NCBI GenBank assembly: GCA_036504595.1
Contig: DASXUX010000089.1
Coordinates: 6,221-70,220, forward strand
Source: DASXUX01 sp036504595
GTDB taxonomy: Bacteria > Planctomycetota > SZUA-567 > H5-PLA8
Direction of reading: 5' to 3'
Length of the DNA stretch: 64,000 nt
A program made the translations under genes and the position numbers. The notes beneath the pieces were generated by a model that saw only the letters and a list, made by a program, of their open reading frames with translations, was not told the origin of the DNA and ran no database searches. This document shows positions 8,513 through 17,051 of this stretch, in pieces. How positions within the stretch are numbered: the first letter of the stretch is position 1; each line of letters starts with the position of its first letter.

Positions 8513-9544
8513 ATGAAGCACACGTGCGTACTGTGGCTCGGCGTGATCCTGGCATTTCTGACGGGCTGCCAGACTCCCGAACGGCGTACGGCGCTACAGC
8601 GCATGGACCGCCTGCAGGCCGAGAACACCGCGCTCAAAGCCAAAGCAGAATCCGAATCCGCCCAGGCGCGTATGGACGCCGCTCAGCGCCAGCAAGACGC
8701 GCTGCGCATGATGGAAGCCCTCGGTCACCGTATCGACGATCTTTCGCGCAAGGTAGACACAGTTCAGTCCAGCGACGTGAAGCCAGCTCCGAAGCCTGCG
8801 CCTGAGCCAGTTCCCGCTCCAAATAAGCCGGCTGAAACAGCCGCCCCCGCCCCGCCGCCACCGGTGGCGGGCAGGGACGCCCGCCCCACCGCCGCCAACG
8901 AGGAACTGGAGCGCATCAAGACCGAAACCCGCGAAGAACTGGCGCGTATGCAAGAACAATTGGCCCGGGCACAGGTCCAAGCAGAAACCGCGGCCAAGGC
9001 TGTGGAGACGGTCGATAAAGCCGGCGACAACAAAGGCGTGCCCTCCTGGAAGGGCAAAGCGCTGCCGTTGACGAAGTTCCTCGATTCGTCGGGCAAGCTG
9101 GTGGATATTGCCTCGTTCAAGGGTAAGAAGATCGTCGTCTTGACGATCATGAAAGGCTTTTACAGCGGCGGCGTGTGCGTCTATTGCACCCGGCAAACCG
9201 TCGGGCTGGCGCGTGCAGCGGAGCAGTTCCGCGAGGCTCAAGCCGAAGTGCTGGTGATGTATCCGGGCTCCGAGCAGCACATTCCGGACTTTATTCGCAG
9301 TTGCCGCGACTACGAAAAATCAGACGACCCACGCTTCCGCCTGCCCTTCAAATTGCTGCTGGACGTCAACCAGGATGTCGTCCGCAGCCTGGGCATCGTG
9401 AGCGATCTGGCGCTGCCGGCCACGTTCGTTCTCGATAAAGACGGCGTGGTGCGCTTTGAATACATCGGCCGCACGTTATCCGACCGGCCGAACGCCGAGA
9501 CCGTTCTGCAAGAAGTCAAAAAGATCGGAGCGGGTCAGCCATGA
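8513..9544 (+). CDS. Lipoprotein with coiled coil and peroxiredoxin/thioredoxin-fold domain
   Basis: 343 residues. The N-terminus is a lipoprotein signal (LAFLTGC, lipobox LTGC, Cys about 19). A coiled coil (about 28-85), a Pro/Ala-rich linker and a second helix (about 130-170) lead to an AhpC/TSA-like domain from about residue 180. Its active-site region reads FYSGGVCVYCTRQ, so the redox-active cysteines are in a CVYC pair rather than the standard TPVC. The lipid anchor places the redox domain in the periplasm. GTCGTC-type linker sequence around residues 118-126 is a GC-rich hairpin (8866-8890). The stop overlaps the next ATG (ATGA), so the gene is coupled to the kinase. Confidence 0.85.
   Translation: MKHTCVLWLGVILAFLTGCQTPERRTALQRMDRLQAENTALKAKAESESAQARMDAAQRQQDALRMMEALGHRIDDLSRKVDTVQSSDVKPAPKPAPEPVPAPNKPAETAAPAPPPPVAGRDARPTAANEELERIKTETREELARMQEQLARAQVQAETAAKAVETVDKAGDNKGVPSWKGKALPLTKFLDSSGKLVDIASFKGKKIVVLTIMKGFYSGGVCVYCTRQTVGLARAAEQFREAQAEVLVMYPGSEQHIPDFIRSCRDYEKSDDPRFRLPFKLLLDVNQDVVRSLGIVSDLALPATFVLDKDGVVRFEYIGRTLSDRPNAETVLQEVKKIGAGQP
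8866..8890. repeat. In-frame GC hairpin in the lipoprotein linker
   Basis: GGCGGGC and GCCCGCC flank AGGGAC. The hairpin encodes VAGRDARP within the Pro/Ala linker of the peroxiredoxin lipoprotein. Similar GGGACGCCCGC wording occurs at 303-315. Confidence 0.55.
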
Positions 9545-11472
9545 GCCACTCACCGGCCGACGAACCGACTCGCATGCGGCCTGACTCACCCGTCGAAGGC
9601 CCGCGATCCGCGCAACCCAACGCACTCCTCAGCCCGCCACCGGCGGCCGGTCGGGTGGTGCCGGCGTCCCTGCCGGCCGGCACGGAGGCCGGCGCTACCC
9701 TGCCGACGATCCCCGGTTTCGTGATCGAGTCTCGCATCGATGAAGGCGCGATGGGCGAAGTCTACCTGGCCCGCCAGACGCGCCTGAGCCGCCGGGTTGC
9801 CATCAAGTTCTTGAAACAGGAATTCTGCAACGATCCCAATTACCTGGCACGGACCGAACGCGAGGGACAGGTCCTGGCCAGCCTCAATCATCCCAACATC
9901 ATTGCCTGCCACGACCAGGGTGAGCACCTGGGCCGCAAGTACATGGTGGTCGAGTATGTCCAGGGCGAGACATTGGGCAGTGTGGTCGCCAAGCGCGGTT
10001 TTCTGCCGCAGGATGAGGCGCTCTATTATCTCAAGCAAGCGGTCCTCGGTCTCGACCACGCTTGTGCACAGGGCATCATTCACCGCGATGTCAAACCCGA
10101 GAACATGCTGCTGGCGAAGGCAGCAGCCTCCGGCACCGCTGTGCGCGTCCCCTACGGCCACACTCTCAAGATTTCCGACCTGGGACTGGCGACCTTCACC
10201 GAACGGCAGCAGGACGACACGCGTTTGACTCGCGACGGCGCGCTGGTCGGCAGTCCCGTTTACATGTCGCCGGAACAGACACGCAGCGAACGCGTTCTCG
10301 ATTTTCGCAGCGACATGTTCGCCCTGGGCATCACCGCCTATTACATGCTCACTGGCGTCGTGCCGTATGATGGCGCATCGGTGACGCTGGTGTTGGTGCG
10401 CAAGCTGGCCGAGAGCATCCCCGATCCGCGCAGCCATCGGCCCGAACTCTTGCCCTGGGTCTCGCTGTTGCTCCAGCGTGCCACCGCCCGCGATAAGGAA
10501 GACCGCTACACCTCCTATGGCGCGCTGCTGCAGGACATTGAGGCGATTGAACAAGGCAAACCCCTGACGACGCCGGCGCTGAGCGCCGCCCGCGCTACCG
10601 TGGTGCTGCTCCCCGACACGCTGCGGGCCATCGGCGCGCCCGATTCCGACCCCAAGTCTGGCGCTGCCGAATCACAGCCCGCCGCGCTGCCGGCGCCCTC
10701 GCGGCGCGTTGCACCACCGGCGCAGCGACGGACGAGCGCTTTCCTGCTCGTCGGCACGGCGCTGCTGCTCGCGGCGCTCGTGGTGGCCGGCGTGCTGGCC
10801 AGCCGTAAGCCGTCGCCAGCGTCCCTGCCGGCCGGCACGGAGGCCGGAGCTACCGGTACGGCGACCCCGGAATTGAAGCGCGAAAGCGCGACGCCAGCCG
10901 CCGCGGAGTTCGAGACGCAATTCCTGATCGAAGGCGAATCCATCAAGGGCTGGACATATCAAGGCGACGCAAAGGACTTTGGTTTCCAGGACGGCGCCAT
11001 GTTCCTGCAGAATCTCAAGGACTGGAACCAGGCCCAGCATGCGCTTCCTGCCAGCGAGTACACCCTGCGGGCTATGGTGCAGGTCCCCGTCGGGGCCGAC
11101 GAGTGCGAAGTCCAGGTCGGGATCAGCGAGACCGACTATGTCGCGCTGGGCGTGCGCCTGCCGCGCACTGTCACCCGGCCGATCGCCTACCTCGAGCGCC
11201 GCGACGTGCGCACGCACGCCGTGCTGGAGGCTGGCGCGACTCGCAACGATCTTTCTGAGAGCGAATGGCAACTCCTGCGCGTTGTTGTTCAAGACGGGCT
11301 GGCCGTGTGTTTCATCGAAAATAAACCCATGGGCACGATGACGCTCGCGGGAAAAGGGCCGCCGGCCAAAATCATCCGCATCGCGGTGCACAAAGGACTG
11401 GCGCGTTTTCAAAGCATCGAGCTCTCGCCAGTGGGGCGGGCCGCCGTGCCCGCTGGACGGACGCCGAAATGA
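9541..11472 (+). CDS. Transmembrane Ser/Thr protein kinase with C-terminal LamG-like domain
   Basis: 643 residues. Kinase domain about 58-340: glycine loop IDEGAMGEVYLA, lysine in VAIKFLK, catalytic loop HRDVKPEN, metal-binding DLG (KISDLGLA, instead of DFG), and SPVYMSPEQ before the peptide-binding region. One transmembrane helix (about 398-420, FLLVGTALLLAALVVAGVL) separates it from an extracytoplasmic beta-rich domain (about 450-630) resembling LamG/3-keto-disaccharide-hydrolase folds. The kinase therefore faces the cytosol and the sensor-like domain faces out. Two in-frame REP-like insertions lie at residues about 38-53 and 426-438. ATGA overlaps couple it to both neighbours. Confidence 0.92.
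   Translation: MSHSPADEPTRMRPDSPVEGPRSAQPNALLSPPPAAGRVVPASLPAGTEAGATLPTIPGFVIESRIDEGAMGEVYLARQTRLSRRVAIKFLKQEFCNDPNYLARTEREGQVLASLNHPNIIACHDQGEHLGRKYMVVEYVQGETLGSVVAKRGFLPQDEALYYLKQAVLGLDHACAQGIIHRDVKPENMLLAKAAASGTAVRVPYGHTLKISDLGLATFTERQQDDTRLTRDGALVGSPVYMSPEQTRSERVLDFRSDMFALGITAYYMLTGVVPYDGASVTLVLVRKLAESIPDPRSHRPELLPWVSLLLQRATARDKEDRYTSYGALLQDIEAIEQGKPLTTPALSAARATVVLLPDTLRAIGAPDSDPKSGAAESQPAALPAPSRRVAPPAQRRTSAFLLVGTALLLAALVVAGVLASRKPSPASLPAGTEAGATGTATPELKRESATPAAAEFETQFLIEGESIKGWTYQGDAKDFGFQDGAMFLQNLKDWNQAQHALPASEYTLRAMVQVPVGADECEVQVGISETDYVALGVRLPRTVTRPIAYLERRDVRTHAVLEAGATRNDLSESEWQLLRVVVQDGLAVCFIENKPMGTMTLAGKGPPAKIIRIAVHKGLARFQSIELSPVGRAAVPAGRTPK
9654..9699. repeat. In-frame REP-like repeat, kinase N-terminus
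   Basis: Contains GGCACGGAGGCCGGCGCTAC next to an inverted CCGGCGTCCCTGCCGGCC. It encodes PASLPAGTEAGAT ahead of the kinase domain. The same family is at 10816-10854, 30088-30141, 32787-32835 and 62883-62911. Confidence 0.85.
10816..10854. repeat. In-frame REP-like repeat after the kinase transmembrane helix
   Basis: Second copy in the same gene. It again encodes PASLPAGTEAGAT, in the same reading frame and orientation as the copy at 9654, just after the membrane segment. Confidence 0.85.
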
Positions 11473-12872
11473 ACAGGTTCCTGGCGCTTGGCGTGTTTTC
11501 TGTGCTCGTCGCGCCTGCCGTCAGTTTGGCCGCCAACTACGAGGAAAAGAACGAACGCCCCGATGCGCCGCTGGCCGCCGCGGCCGCGGCGGCGAAGGAC
11601 ATGCCCATCGGCGCTGGTTTCAAGGCTTCGCTGGGCGGCTCAGCGCAGCACCGCTACCAGTCCTTCGACAATCTCGTCAATTACTTCGCCGGCACAGCAG
11701 ACGCGGCCAGTTCAAGCGGCCATAGCCACGATTTGTCGCTCTTTGCGCGCGAACGCGTCAACCTGGAGATTCATCACGACTGCGGGCTGCGTTTTTTTCT
11801 GGAAGCGCAAGACGCACGGGAATTTTCGCACGGTCGTCCCGCCAGCCCCGTCGCGACTGAGAATTTCCTGGACTTGTACCAGGGCTATCTGGATTTCGGC
11901 TTCAGGCCCGACATCGTCGACAAACCCACGCTGCAGTTTCGCGTGGGCCGCCAGGAATTGGAGCTTGGCAACGGACATTTCTTCAGCGCTCAGGACTGGA
12001 ACAACACCGGACAGAATTTCGACCTGGCCAGAGCCGACTGGCGACCGGACGGATTTGAACTGACGACCTTCGCTGGCTGGCCGCTGGACGCGGCGCGACG
12101 GAAATTCGACGTACCCAGCGGTGAGACCATCGCCGGGGCAAACCTGAAAGCCGTTGGCATTCCCTTCGGGCACATCGTCGAGGGCCGCCTGCTGTACAAA
12201 TGGGACGAACGCACCACCGTCGCCGGCGAGCGCGGCACAACCGGGCCCGAGCGGCGCTGGACGTTGGGCAGTCAGGCCCGCGGCCATTTTCTGACGACTT
12301 GGGATTACACGCTGGACGCCTCATACCAGACAGGAAGCAGTGGCGGAAGCAACATCCGGGCGTGGAATGCCTATGGAGAGGCCGGCTGGACGTACCGCTT
12401 CAAGTGGCGTTCGCTGCGAGTGGCTGCGCAGTACAGCCAGTCATCAGGCGACAGAAATCCCGCGGACGGGACCGTGCAGACATTCGATCCGCTTTTCGCT
12501 GATCAATATCTGTTTCACGGCAAGCTGCTGATCGCCGGCGACCGCAATCTCGAGGACTTCAACCCCAAAGCGCAGGCACGACTCTGGCGCGGCGGCCTCA
12601 TCCAACTCGACTACCACCTCTTTCGGCTGAACCAGGCGCGCGACGCACTCTATCGGGCCTATGAAGATACCGTGCGCCACGACCCAACCGGCAGGGCCGG
12701 TCAGGATGCCGGCCAGGAAATCGATCTCCAGATCTTCCACAACTTCAACGACAACCTGTCGCTCGGCGGCGGCATGTTTCTCTTCGATCCAGGAAGTCTG
12801 TTCGGCGAAAGCGAGGGCCCGCGCGTTCACCCTGCGCGCAGCTTCTTCATTATGCTCAAAACAAGTTTCTGA
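11469..12872 (+). CDS. Alginate-export-like outer-membrane porin
   Basis: 467 residues with a Sec signal peptide (FLALGVFSVLVAPAVSLAA). The mature part is a long series of amphipathic strands containing LQFRVGRQELELGNG and NTGQNFDLARADWR, typical of the alginate-export (AlgE-like) barrel family, and ends in the C-terminal phenylalanine (FFIMLKTSF) expected for outer-membrane barrels. The start codon overlaps the kinase stop (ATGA). Its place in an operon with a redox lipoprotein and a kinase suggests a linked envelope function. The substrate is unknown. Confidence 0.85.
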   Translation: MNRFLALGVFSVLVAPAVSLAANYEEKNERPDAPLAAAAAAAKDMPIGAGFKASLGGSAQHRYQSFDNLVNYFAGTADAASSSGHSHDLSLFARERVNLEIHHDCGLRFFLEAQDAREFSHGRPASPVATENFLDLYQGYLDFGFRPDIVDKPTLQFRVGRQELELGNGHFFSAQDWNNTGQNFDLARADWRPDGFELTTFAGWPLDAARRKFDVPSGETIAGANLKAVGIPFGHIVEGRLLYKWDERTTVAGERGTTGPERRWTLGSQARGHFLTTWDYTLDASYQTGSSGGSNIRAWNAYGEAGWTYRFKWRSLRVAAQYSQSSGDRNPADGTVQTFDPLFADQYLFHGKLLIAGDRNLEDFNPKAQARLWRGGLIQLDYHLFRLNQARDALYRAYEDTVRHDPTGRAGQDAGQEIDLQIFHNFNDNLSLGGGMFLFDPGSLFGESEGPRVHPARSFFIMLKTSF

Positions 12873-12875
12873 TGG

Positions 12876-13805
12876 CTACGGGGATTTCTTGAGCGTGAAG
12901 CCGATCTCGCCGGCGCCGGTAGAATTGGTACTCACGCCCACGCCTTTCATGGCGTTGTTCTTTGAAGTCACGTGTCCGGAAAGCACGAGGTTCTCGCTCC
13001 CGTCTGCCGTAGCGCCAGTGAGCCAGAAGTTTCCGCCGCCGATCTGGCCGTTCATCGAATAGGTCTTACTGCCGGCGGTGATTGTGGCGGTAAGCGTTGA
13101 CTCGCTTTGGGTAAATGTCGCTGTGGCGGCGCCATTGGAGGTGGCAGCTTTCGAGCCTGCGGTTTGGGCAAAGAACTTGACTCTGAATGAGCCCGTCCAT
13201 TGACCGCTGATTCCGCTGCCCCCGCCGGCAGCGCCGATGGTAATCGCCAGCGTTTTGCTGTCTGAACCGACGGAGTTACTGGCGCCGAGCGTTACCTGCG
13301 TCGTTCCAGCCGTTGTCGGTGTGCCGCTGATGGTGTCGCCGGAGAGACTCAAGCCATCAGGCAACGGTGACGCCGTGAAGGTGATCGGCGTCGTTCCGCT
13401 GGCCATGATCATGTAGTTGAATGTCGTGCCAACGCTGCCGCTCGTCGTCAAGGGACTTGTGATCGAGGGGGCCGTGGGGCCGCTCGGTCCGTTCACGGTG
13501 ACGGTGCCAGTCATAATCGTAGGATGGAAATTGCAGTGGAAGGGGAAGCTTCCAGCCGCGTTGTACATGAACGAAAAGGAGTCCCCCGGATTCAGTGCCC
13601 CTGAGTCCCACACTCCGGTGTCGCTGGTTGACGTATGCTGCCTGTCGCCGTTGTTCGTCCAGATGATTGTGTCACCAACGCTGATAGTCGGCGTCGCGGG
13701 CTGGAATGCGAAGCTGACGATCGAGACATTGACTGTGGCCGCCATTCCCCCTTTGGCAACCAGCAGCAGAGCAAATGTCAAGACAAGCGCGGAAGTTTTG
13801 GACAT
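12876..13805 (-). CDS. Secreted cupredoxin (plastocyanin-like) with Ig-like repeat
   Basis: 309 residues. Signal peptide (LVLTFALLLVAKGGMAA). Cupredoxin domain about 24-112 with likely copper ligands in the first His of DRQHTST and in HCNFHPTIM (Cys, His, Met). A putative Ig-like domain of the kind found in large adhesins follows (about 115-195; LPDGLSLSGDTISGTPT), then a C-terminal beta domain (about 200-309). AAAGGACAG upstream of the ATG at 13805 supports this start over the one at 13874. It is convergent with the porin gene, three bases apart. A periplasmic electron carrier or copper protein is the natural reading, with the Rieske protein just upstream as a possible partner. Confidence 0.85.
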   Translation of the reverse strand: MSKTSALVLTFALLLVAKGGMAATVNVSIVSFAFQPATPTISVGDTIIWTNNGDRQHTSTSDTGVWDSGALNPGDSFSFMYNAAGSFPFHCNFHPTIMTGTVTVNGPSGPTAPSITSPLTTSGSVGTTFNYMIMASGTTPITFTASPLPDGLSLSGDTISGTPTTAGTTQVTLGASNSVGSDSKTLAITIGAAGGGSGISGQWTGSFRVKFFAQTAGSKAATSNGAATATFTQSESTLTATITAGSKTYSMNGQIGGGNFWLTGATADGSENLVLSGHVTSKNNAMKGVGVSTNSTGAGEIGFTLKKSP

Positions 13806-14026
13806 AAGGGCTGTCCTTTCGCATTGGAACGGCCTTTCCGGCCGGGTTCGCGCGGCAGGCGTCAAGCTGTGCACATGAAATGCCGCAGCTCAACGCAGAA
13901 CGCTAACTTCAGAAACGGCGCGTTTTACGGCGTGTCCTATAGGTTTCCGGCAAACGGGAGGATCATGCGCTTGTCGCGCGCGCTGCGAAGGATCCCCATC
14001 GCAATAAGCCGCACCGGCGTTCAATA

Positions 14027-14530
14027 TCAACGCTTCTTCGGCTTGGCCCAGTCCGGGAGTGGCGCCAGCTTGCCATGCGCAACCGTTTTGGCCGGGTCGG
14101 CCATGATTGCGCCACTGTTCTCGACTTTGGTCAGGTAGCTGGTGAGTGGAGTGCTTGCCGGGCCGCTGATGGGTTTGCCGGAGAGATCGAATGAACTGCC
14201 GTGGGCTGTACAGTAAATACTCCCGTCTTTAGTCACTGTCAGACGGTTATGCTGGTGCGTGCACCAGGCCGACAGACACGCGACGCCGTCGTCTGTGCGC
14301 GTGACGATCAACTCCCGCTTGGGCACTTCGGCCGCCGAGTCGTTCCGCAGGGACATCAAGTCTCCGATCTTGACCATACGGTCCTCGTCGGCAGCAACAG
14401 CCGCTGGCCGGCAGACACAGGCTGCCGCAACGCCGGCCGCAGCCCGAGCGAGCCAGTCCAGGCATTGGCGACGGGACATGGATGCAGATGTTTGATCGTT
14501 CGCAGCAGTGTCTTCAGATCGCTTGTCCAT
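14027..14530 (-). CDS. Rieske [2Fe-2S] protein with twin-arginine signal
   Basis: 167 residues. SRRQCLDWLARAAAGVAAA near the N-terminus looks like a twin-arginine signal, consistent with export after cofactor insertion. The Rieske ligands are visible as CTH (LSAWCTHQHN) and CTAH (SIYCTAHGSSF), followed by SGKPISGPASTPL as in Rieske folds. It lacks other catalytic domains, so it is a small electron-transfer subunit. GGAGAG precedes the ATG at 14530. It lies 56 bases downstream of the porin gene on the same strand and is probably co-transcribed with it. Confidence 0.88.
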   Translation of the reverse strand: MDKRSEDTAANDQTSASMSRRQCLDWLARAAAGVAAACVCRPAAVAADEDRMVKIGDLMSLRNDSAAEVPKRELIVTRTDDGVACLSAWCTHQHNRLTVTKDGSIYCTAHGSSFDLSGKPISGPASTPLTSYLTKVENSGAIMADPAKTVAHGKLAPLPDWAKPKKR

Positions 14531-14586
14531 ACGTGCTCTCCAGGCGCCTCCACTACTAGCCAGCACGCGGCCGGCCAGAACCACAT

Positions 14587-16005
14587 CTAGAATCCCGTCG
14601 AGATGCCGAAGAGATACGAGCGGCTGTTGCGATCCAGCCCGGACTCCTCGAGCGTTGTGCCAGACAAGTGCGAGGGGCTGTGATCGAACTCCACGTCGAA
14701 CTTAAAGACCGTTGAGGGCAGCGGCCGGTAACCAAGGCCCACCACGACCCGGCGCAAGTCCCTCTGGTCAAGCTGCGCGCGGTTGAGATCCACGGATTCG
14801 TAGCGCGTCGCAAGAACGAGCTTGGGATCTTTGAATGAGCGGCCAAAGGGGCTTTTGGTCAGGAACTTCGGCCAAAACTTGTAGTAGCCCTCGACATAAT
14901 AGCCGAACGCAGTCTGTCCTTTGGCCGTGTCGTTTCCGCCACTGTCCACGTGCGAAAGCGCCATTTCACCTTTCAGGCCGAAGTTCCATTTTTCGTACGT
15001 GAGATCGAGCGCGCCGATCCGCAAATTGCCGCCGTGCAGATGTAGCGTGTCACCCGCGTCGTTCTCGCCCTGAAAGCCCTTGAAGCCGCTGATGTACCCG
15101 GACAGGCCCAGTTCCAGGTAGTCGGCGAATGTTTTGAAACCGCGCGCTGGTTCGATCGCAACGCGTGCGGCGCCAGCCTTGCGATTGTAGAGCGGCTCGC
15201 GGCCTTCGTTGCGAATCTCATGAAAGCCGATTGCGGAGTTCACTTCGGTCGCGCGAGCCGGGTTGAATGCGTACGCCTCGTAGCTGAGTCCCAAATAGCC
15301 GTTGTCGATAGGTTTCCCGTGCAACCCCACGCCTTCCTCAAACCATGTGGAGGGAATCACGTGCAGATTTACGAGCGGGCGATCAACCAGGTTGTTGACG
15401 AACCCTTCATGATAGAGGTTGTATCGCCCGATCGGGACAAGGACCATTCCGGCGCGGAAGTTGATTGCTTTGTCGAAGCTGAAGTCCAGATAAGCCTGCT
15501 CCAGTTCCAGTTCGCCGCCTGTGGGTTCGCCTTCGATCGTGGCGCCATGCTCCTGCTCCAACTCGGCGTAGAATCTCAGCCGTTCGTTGATCTGAGCGTT
15601 GAGCTGCGCCACCGTGCGCAGTTGGTCGAACGACGGAATACGATCCTCACGGCTGATGTATGTGAACTCCGTGTAGCCGCCGATATTCAACCGCGACACA
15701 GATGTCACGGCGTTGGCCGGCACGGGGGCGAGCACGCGCTGTGCGACCGGCGCGCCAGTCTTTCCGGCCAGCGTTTCGTCGATGCGCTGATTGATCTCGC
15801 GTTTCTGCCCGCCCGTCGTGCGCAGATCCTTGATCTCGCTTTCGAGGGCCGAAATGCGGCTCTCGTAGGCCTGCCGCATGGCTTGAAGTTCGGCGCGCAG
15901 GGATTCGCCATCCGCCTCTCCGGCTCTGGCGCGTTGCAGCAGCCCGCCCAGTCCAAGGCAGGCGAGGACGAGGAGTGGGGTGATGCGGCGACCGCGGTTG
16001 AACAT
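14587..16005 (-). CDS. Outer-membrane porin with N-terminal coiled coil
   Basis: 472 residues. Signal peptide (ITPLLVLACLGLGGLLQRARA), a predicted coiled coil (about 35-72) of the type that can anchor or trimerise porins, then a beta-barrel of roughly 370 residues ending in phenylalanine (YLFGISTGF). Barrel-type motifs include INFRAGMVLVPIGRYNL, as in phosphate-selective or related porins. CGGAGGGA stands before the ATG at 16005. The promoter region has a perfect 17-base palindrome at 16048-16064. The transported solute is unknown; co-transcription with a Rieske protein suggests a respiratory or metal-related setting. Confidence 0.82.
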   Translation of the reverse strand: MFNRGRRITPLLVLACLGLGGLLQRARAGEADGESLRAELQAMRQAYESRISALESEIKDLRTTGGQKREINQRIDETLAGKTGAPVAQRVLAPVPANAVTSVSRLNIGGYTEFTYISREDRIPSFDQLRTVAQLNAQINERLRFYAELEQEHGATIEGEPTGGELELEQAYLDFSFDKAINFRAGMVLVPIGRYNLYHEGFVNNLVDRPLVNLHVIPSTWFEEGVGLHGKPIDNGYLGLSYEAYAFNPARATEVNSAIGFHEIRNEGREPLYNRKAGAARVAIEPARGFKTFADYLELGLSGYISGFKGFQGENDAGDTLHLHGGNLRIGALDLTYEKWNFGLKGEMALSHVDSGGNDTAKGQTAFGYYVEGYYKFWPKFLTKSPFGRSFKDPKLVLATRYESVDLNRAQLDQRDLRRVVVGLGYRPLPSTVFKFDVEFDHSPSHLSGTTLEESGLDRNSRSYLFGISTGF

Positions 16006-16047
16006 GGCTGTTTCCCTCCGAAGGTTGAAGATAGCCTTGTACTGAGA

Positions 16048-16064
16048 TTGCGACTCAGTCGCAA
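16048..16064 (-). promoter_or_regulatory. Perfect 17-bp palindromic operator candidate
   Basis: TTGCGACTCAGTCGCAA is an exact 8+1+8 palindrome 43 bases upstream of the porin ATG and next to an A/T-rich stretch (AAAATATAG on the minus strand) that could be a -10 region. Size and shape fit a dimeric repressor of the Fur superfamily, but the regulator is not identified. Confidence 0.55.
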
Positions 16065-16514
16065 CTATATTTTCAGTTAGAACGGCACGGCCGATTCATA
16101 ACGGCCTTGCTCAAGACTACTGCGCTTTTGCGCGCGCGCTACAGTTTGGTTTTTATGGAGTAAAAGGCAGTCTGTGATGCAGAAAGTGTGTAATGCTGCG
16201 ACTGACGAAGGCCTCCTCCGGCCGCGTCACAGGTAATTCAGTCGGCGATATCACTAAGCAGTCCAGCTCAGCCGCATCACATAGGGCCCTGTGTAACGTG
16301 CCGATGCAGCATGTTTCCGGGTTGACTAGGTGGAAGTCCGCAGGGCGTATCGGGTAATCATATTATCTTAAATAAATGCAAAATCATTGTAACATTTTTG
16401 CGGCTGGATCGTCATATATATATGGGGTCGAGTGGGATACTCTGTCGGTACAGAAGTGTTCTTTGACGAATGGATGGATTAGGAGTGTGCACATGTGCAG
16501 TCCTGGACAGAAAA

Positions 16515-16542
16515 GGCTTGAGGCTCGAGACCTGAGGCTTGA
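16515..16542. repeat. Period-7 tandem repeat (GGCTTGA type)
   Basis: Four 7-base units: GGCTTGA, GGCTCGA, GACCTGA, GGCTTGA. The same word family recurs at 61731-61765, 62516-62545 and 62666-62694. Confidence 0.85.
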
Positions 16543-16562
16543 GAACGGAGTTTGGAAATCAC

Positions 16563-16881
16563 CACATGTGCACTTTTTTACAGGAGTTGAGCTGGGGGGA
16601 ACGGGACAATTTTAGCAAAATGTCCTACGTTGTGCGGTTCTGGACGCAAGGGAAGCTGGTGGTTGAAGGCATCGGTCTGCAAACAGAGAGGGCGCAGACC
16701 GATGGTACCCTTCTTCACCACCACATGTGCACTTTTTTACAGGAGTTGAGCTGAGGGGGAACGGGACAATTTTAGCAAAATGTCCTACGTTGTGCGGTTC
16801 TGGACGCAAGGGAAGCTGGTGGCTGAAGGCATCGGTCTGCAAACAGAAAGGGCGCAGACCGACGGTACCCTTCTTCACCAC
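16563..16881. repeat. Tandem duplication of a structured 160-bp unit
   Basis: Two near-identical units (16563-16721 and 16722-16881), each beginning CACATGTGCAC then TTTTTTACAG, and a diverging third start at 16882. Each unit holds two hairpins. In copy 1 these are GGACA/TGTCC extended by TTTT/AAAA (16604-16625) and a perfect 10-bp stem ATCGGTCTGC/GCAGACCGAT (16671-16703). The second copy keeps both stems apart from the outermost pair of the second one. The first 27 bases are also found at 164-190. Confidence 0.85.
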
Positions 16882-17051
16882 CACATGTGCAATTTTTACA
16901 GAGCGGAGCAGCGGGCGGGAGGGCGGCGGGAGGGCCGCACTACACAAAGGCACGCAATCCGGGAGGATTGCGCCACTATGGCCGACTTGACGGCCAATGG
17001 TGGGTGTGCTAACACGGTCCGCTTGTTTGCGAAATGGAAAGGGAAACGTTG

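Larger units (their letters stand above)
16081..17051. other. Long intergenic region with tandem and dispersed repeats
   Basis: Nearly 1 kb without a supported gene. The first 480 bases are unique and include an A/T-rich stretch near 16360-16430 that may hold promoters. A period-7 repeat follows (16515-16542), then TGCACATGTGCA-like palindromes (16486-16497 and again in each tandem copy), a 160-base tandem duplication (16563-16881), and a palindrome CGCAATCCGGGAGGATTGCG (16953-16972). The small ORFs here, some starting MSYVVRFWTQGK, are repeats of one unit and show no sign of being proteins. Confidence 0.7.

Noticed and set aside
12690..12725. In-frame repeat GRAGQDAGQE in the porin gene
   Set aside because: It resembles repeat wording, but alginate-export proteins have a similar natural motif before a conserved strand, so an insertion is not supported.
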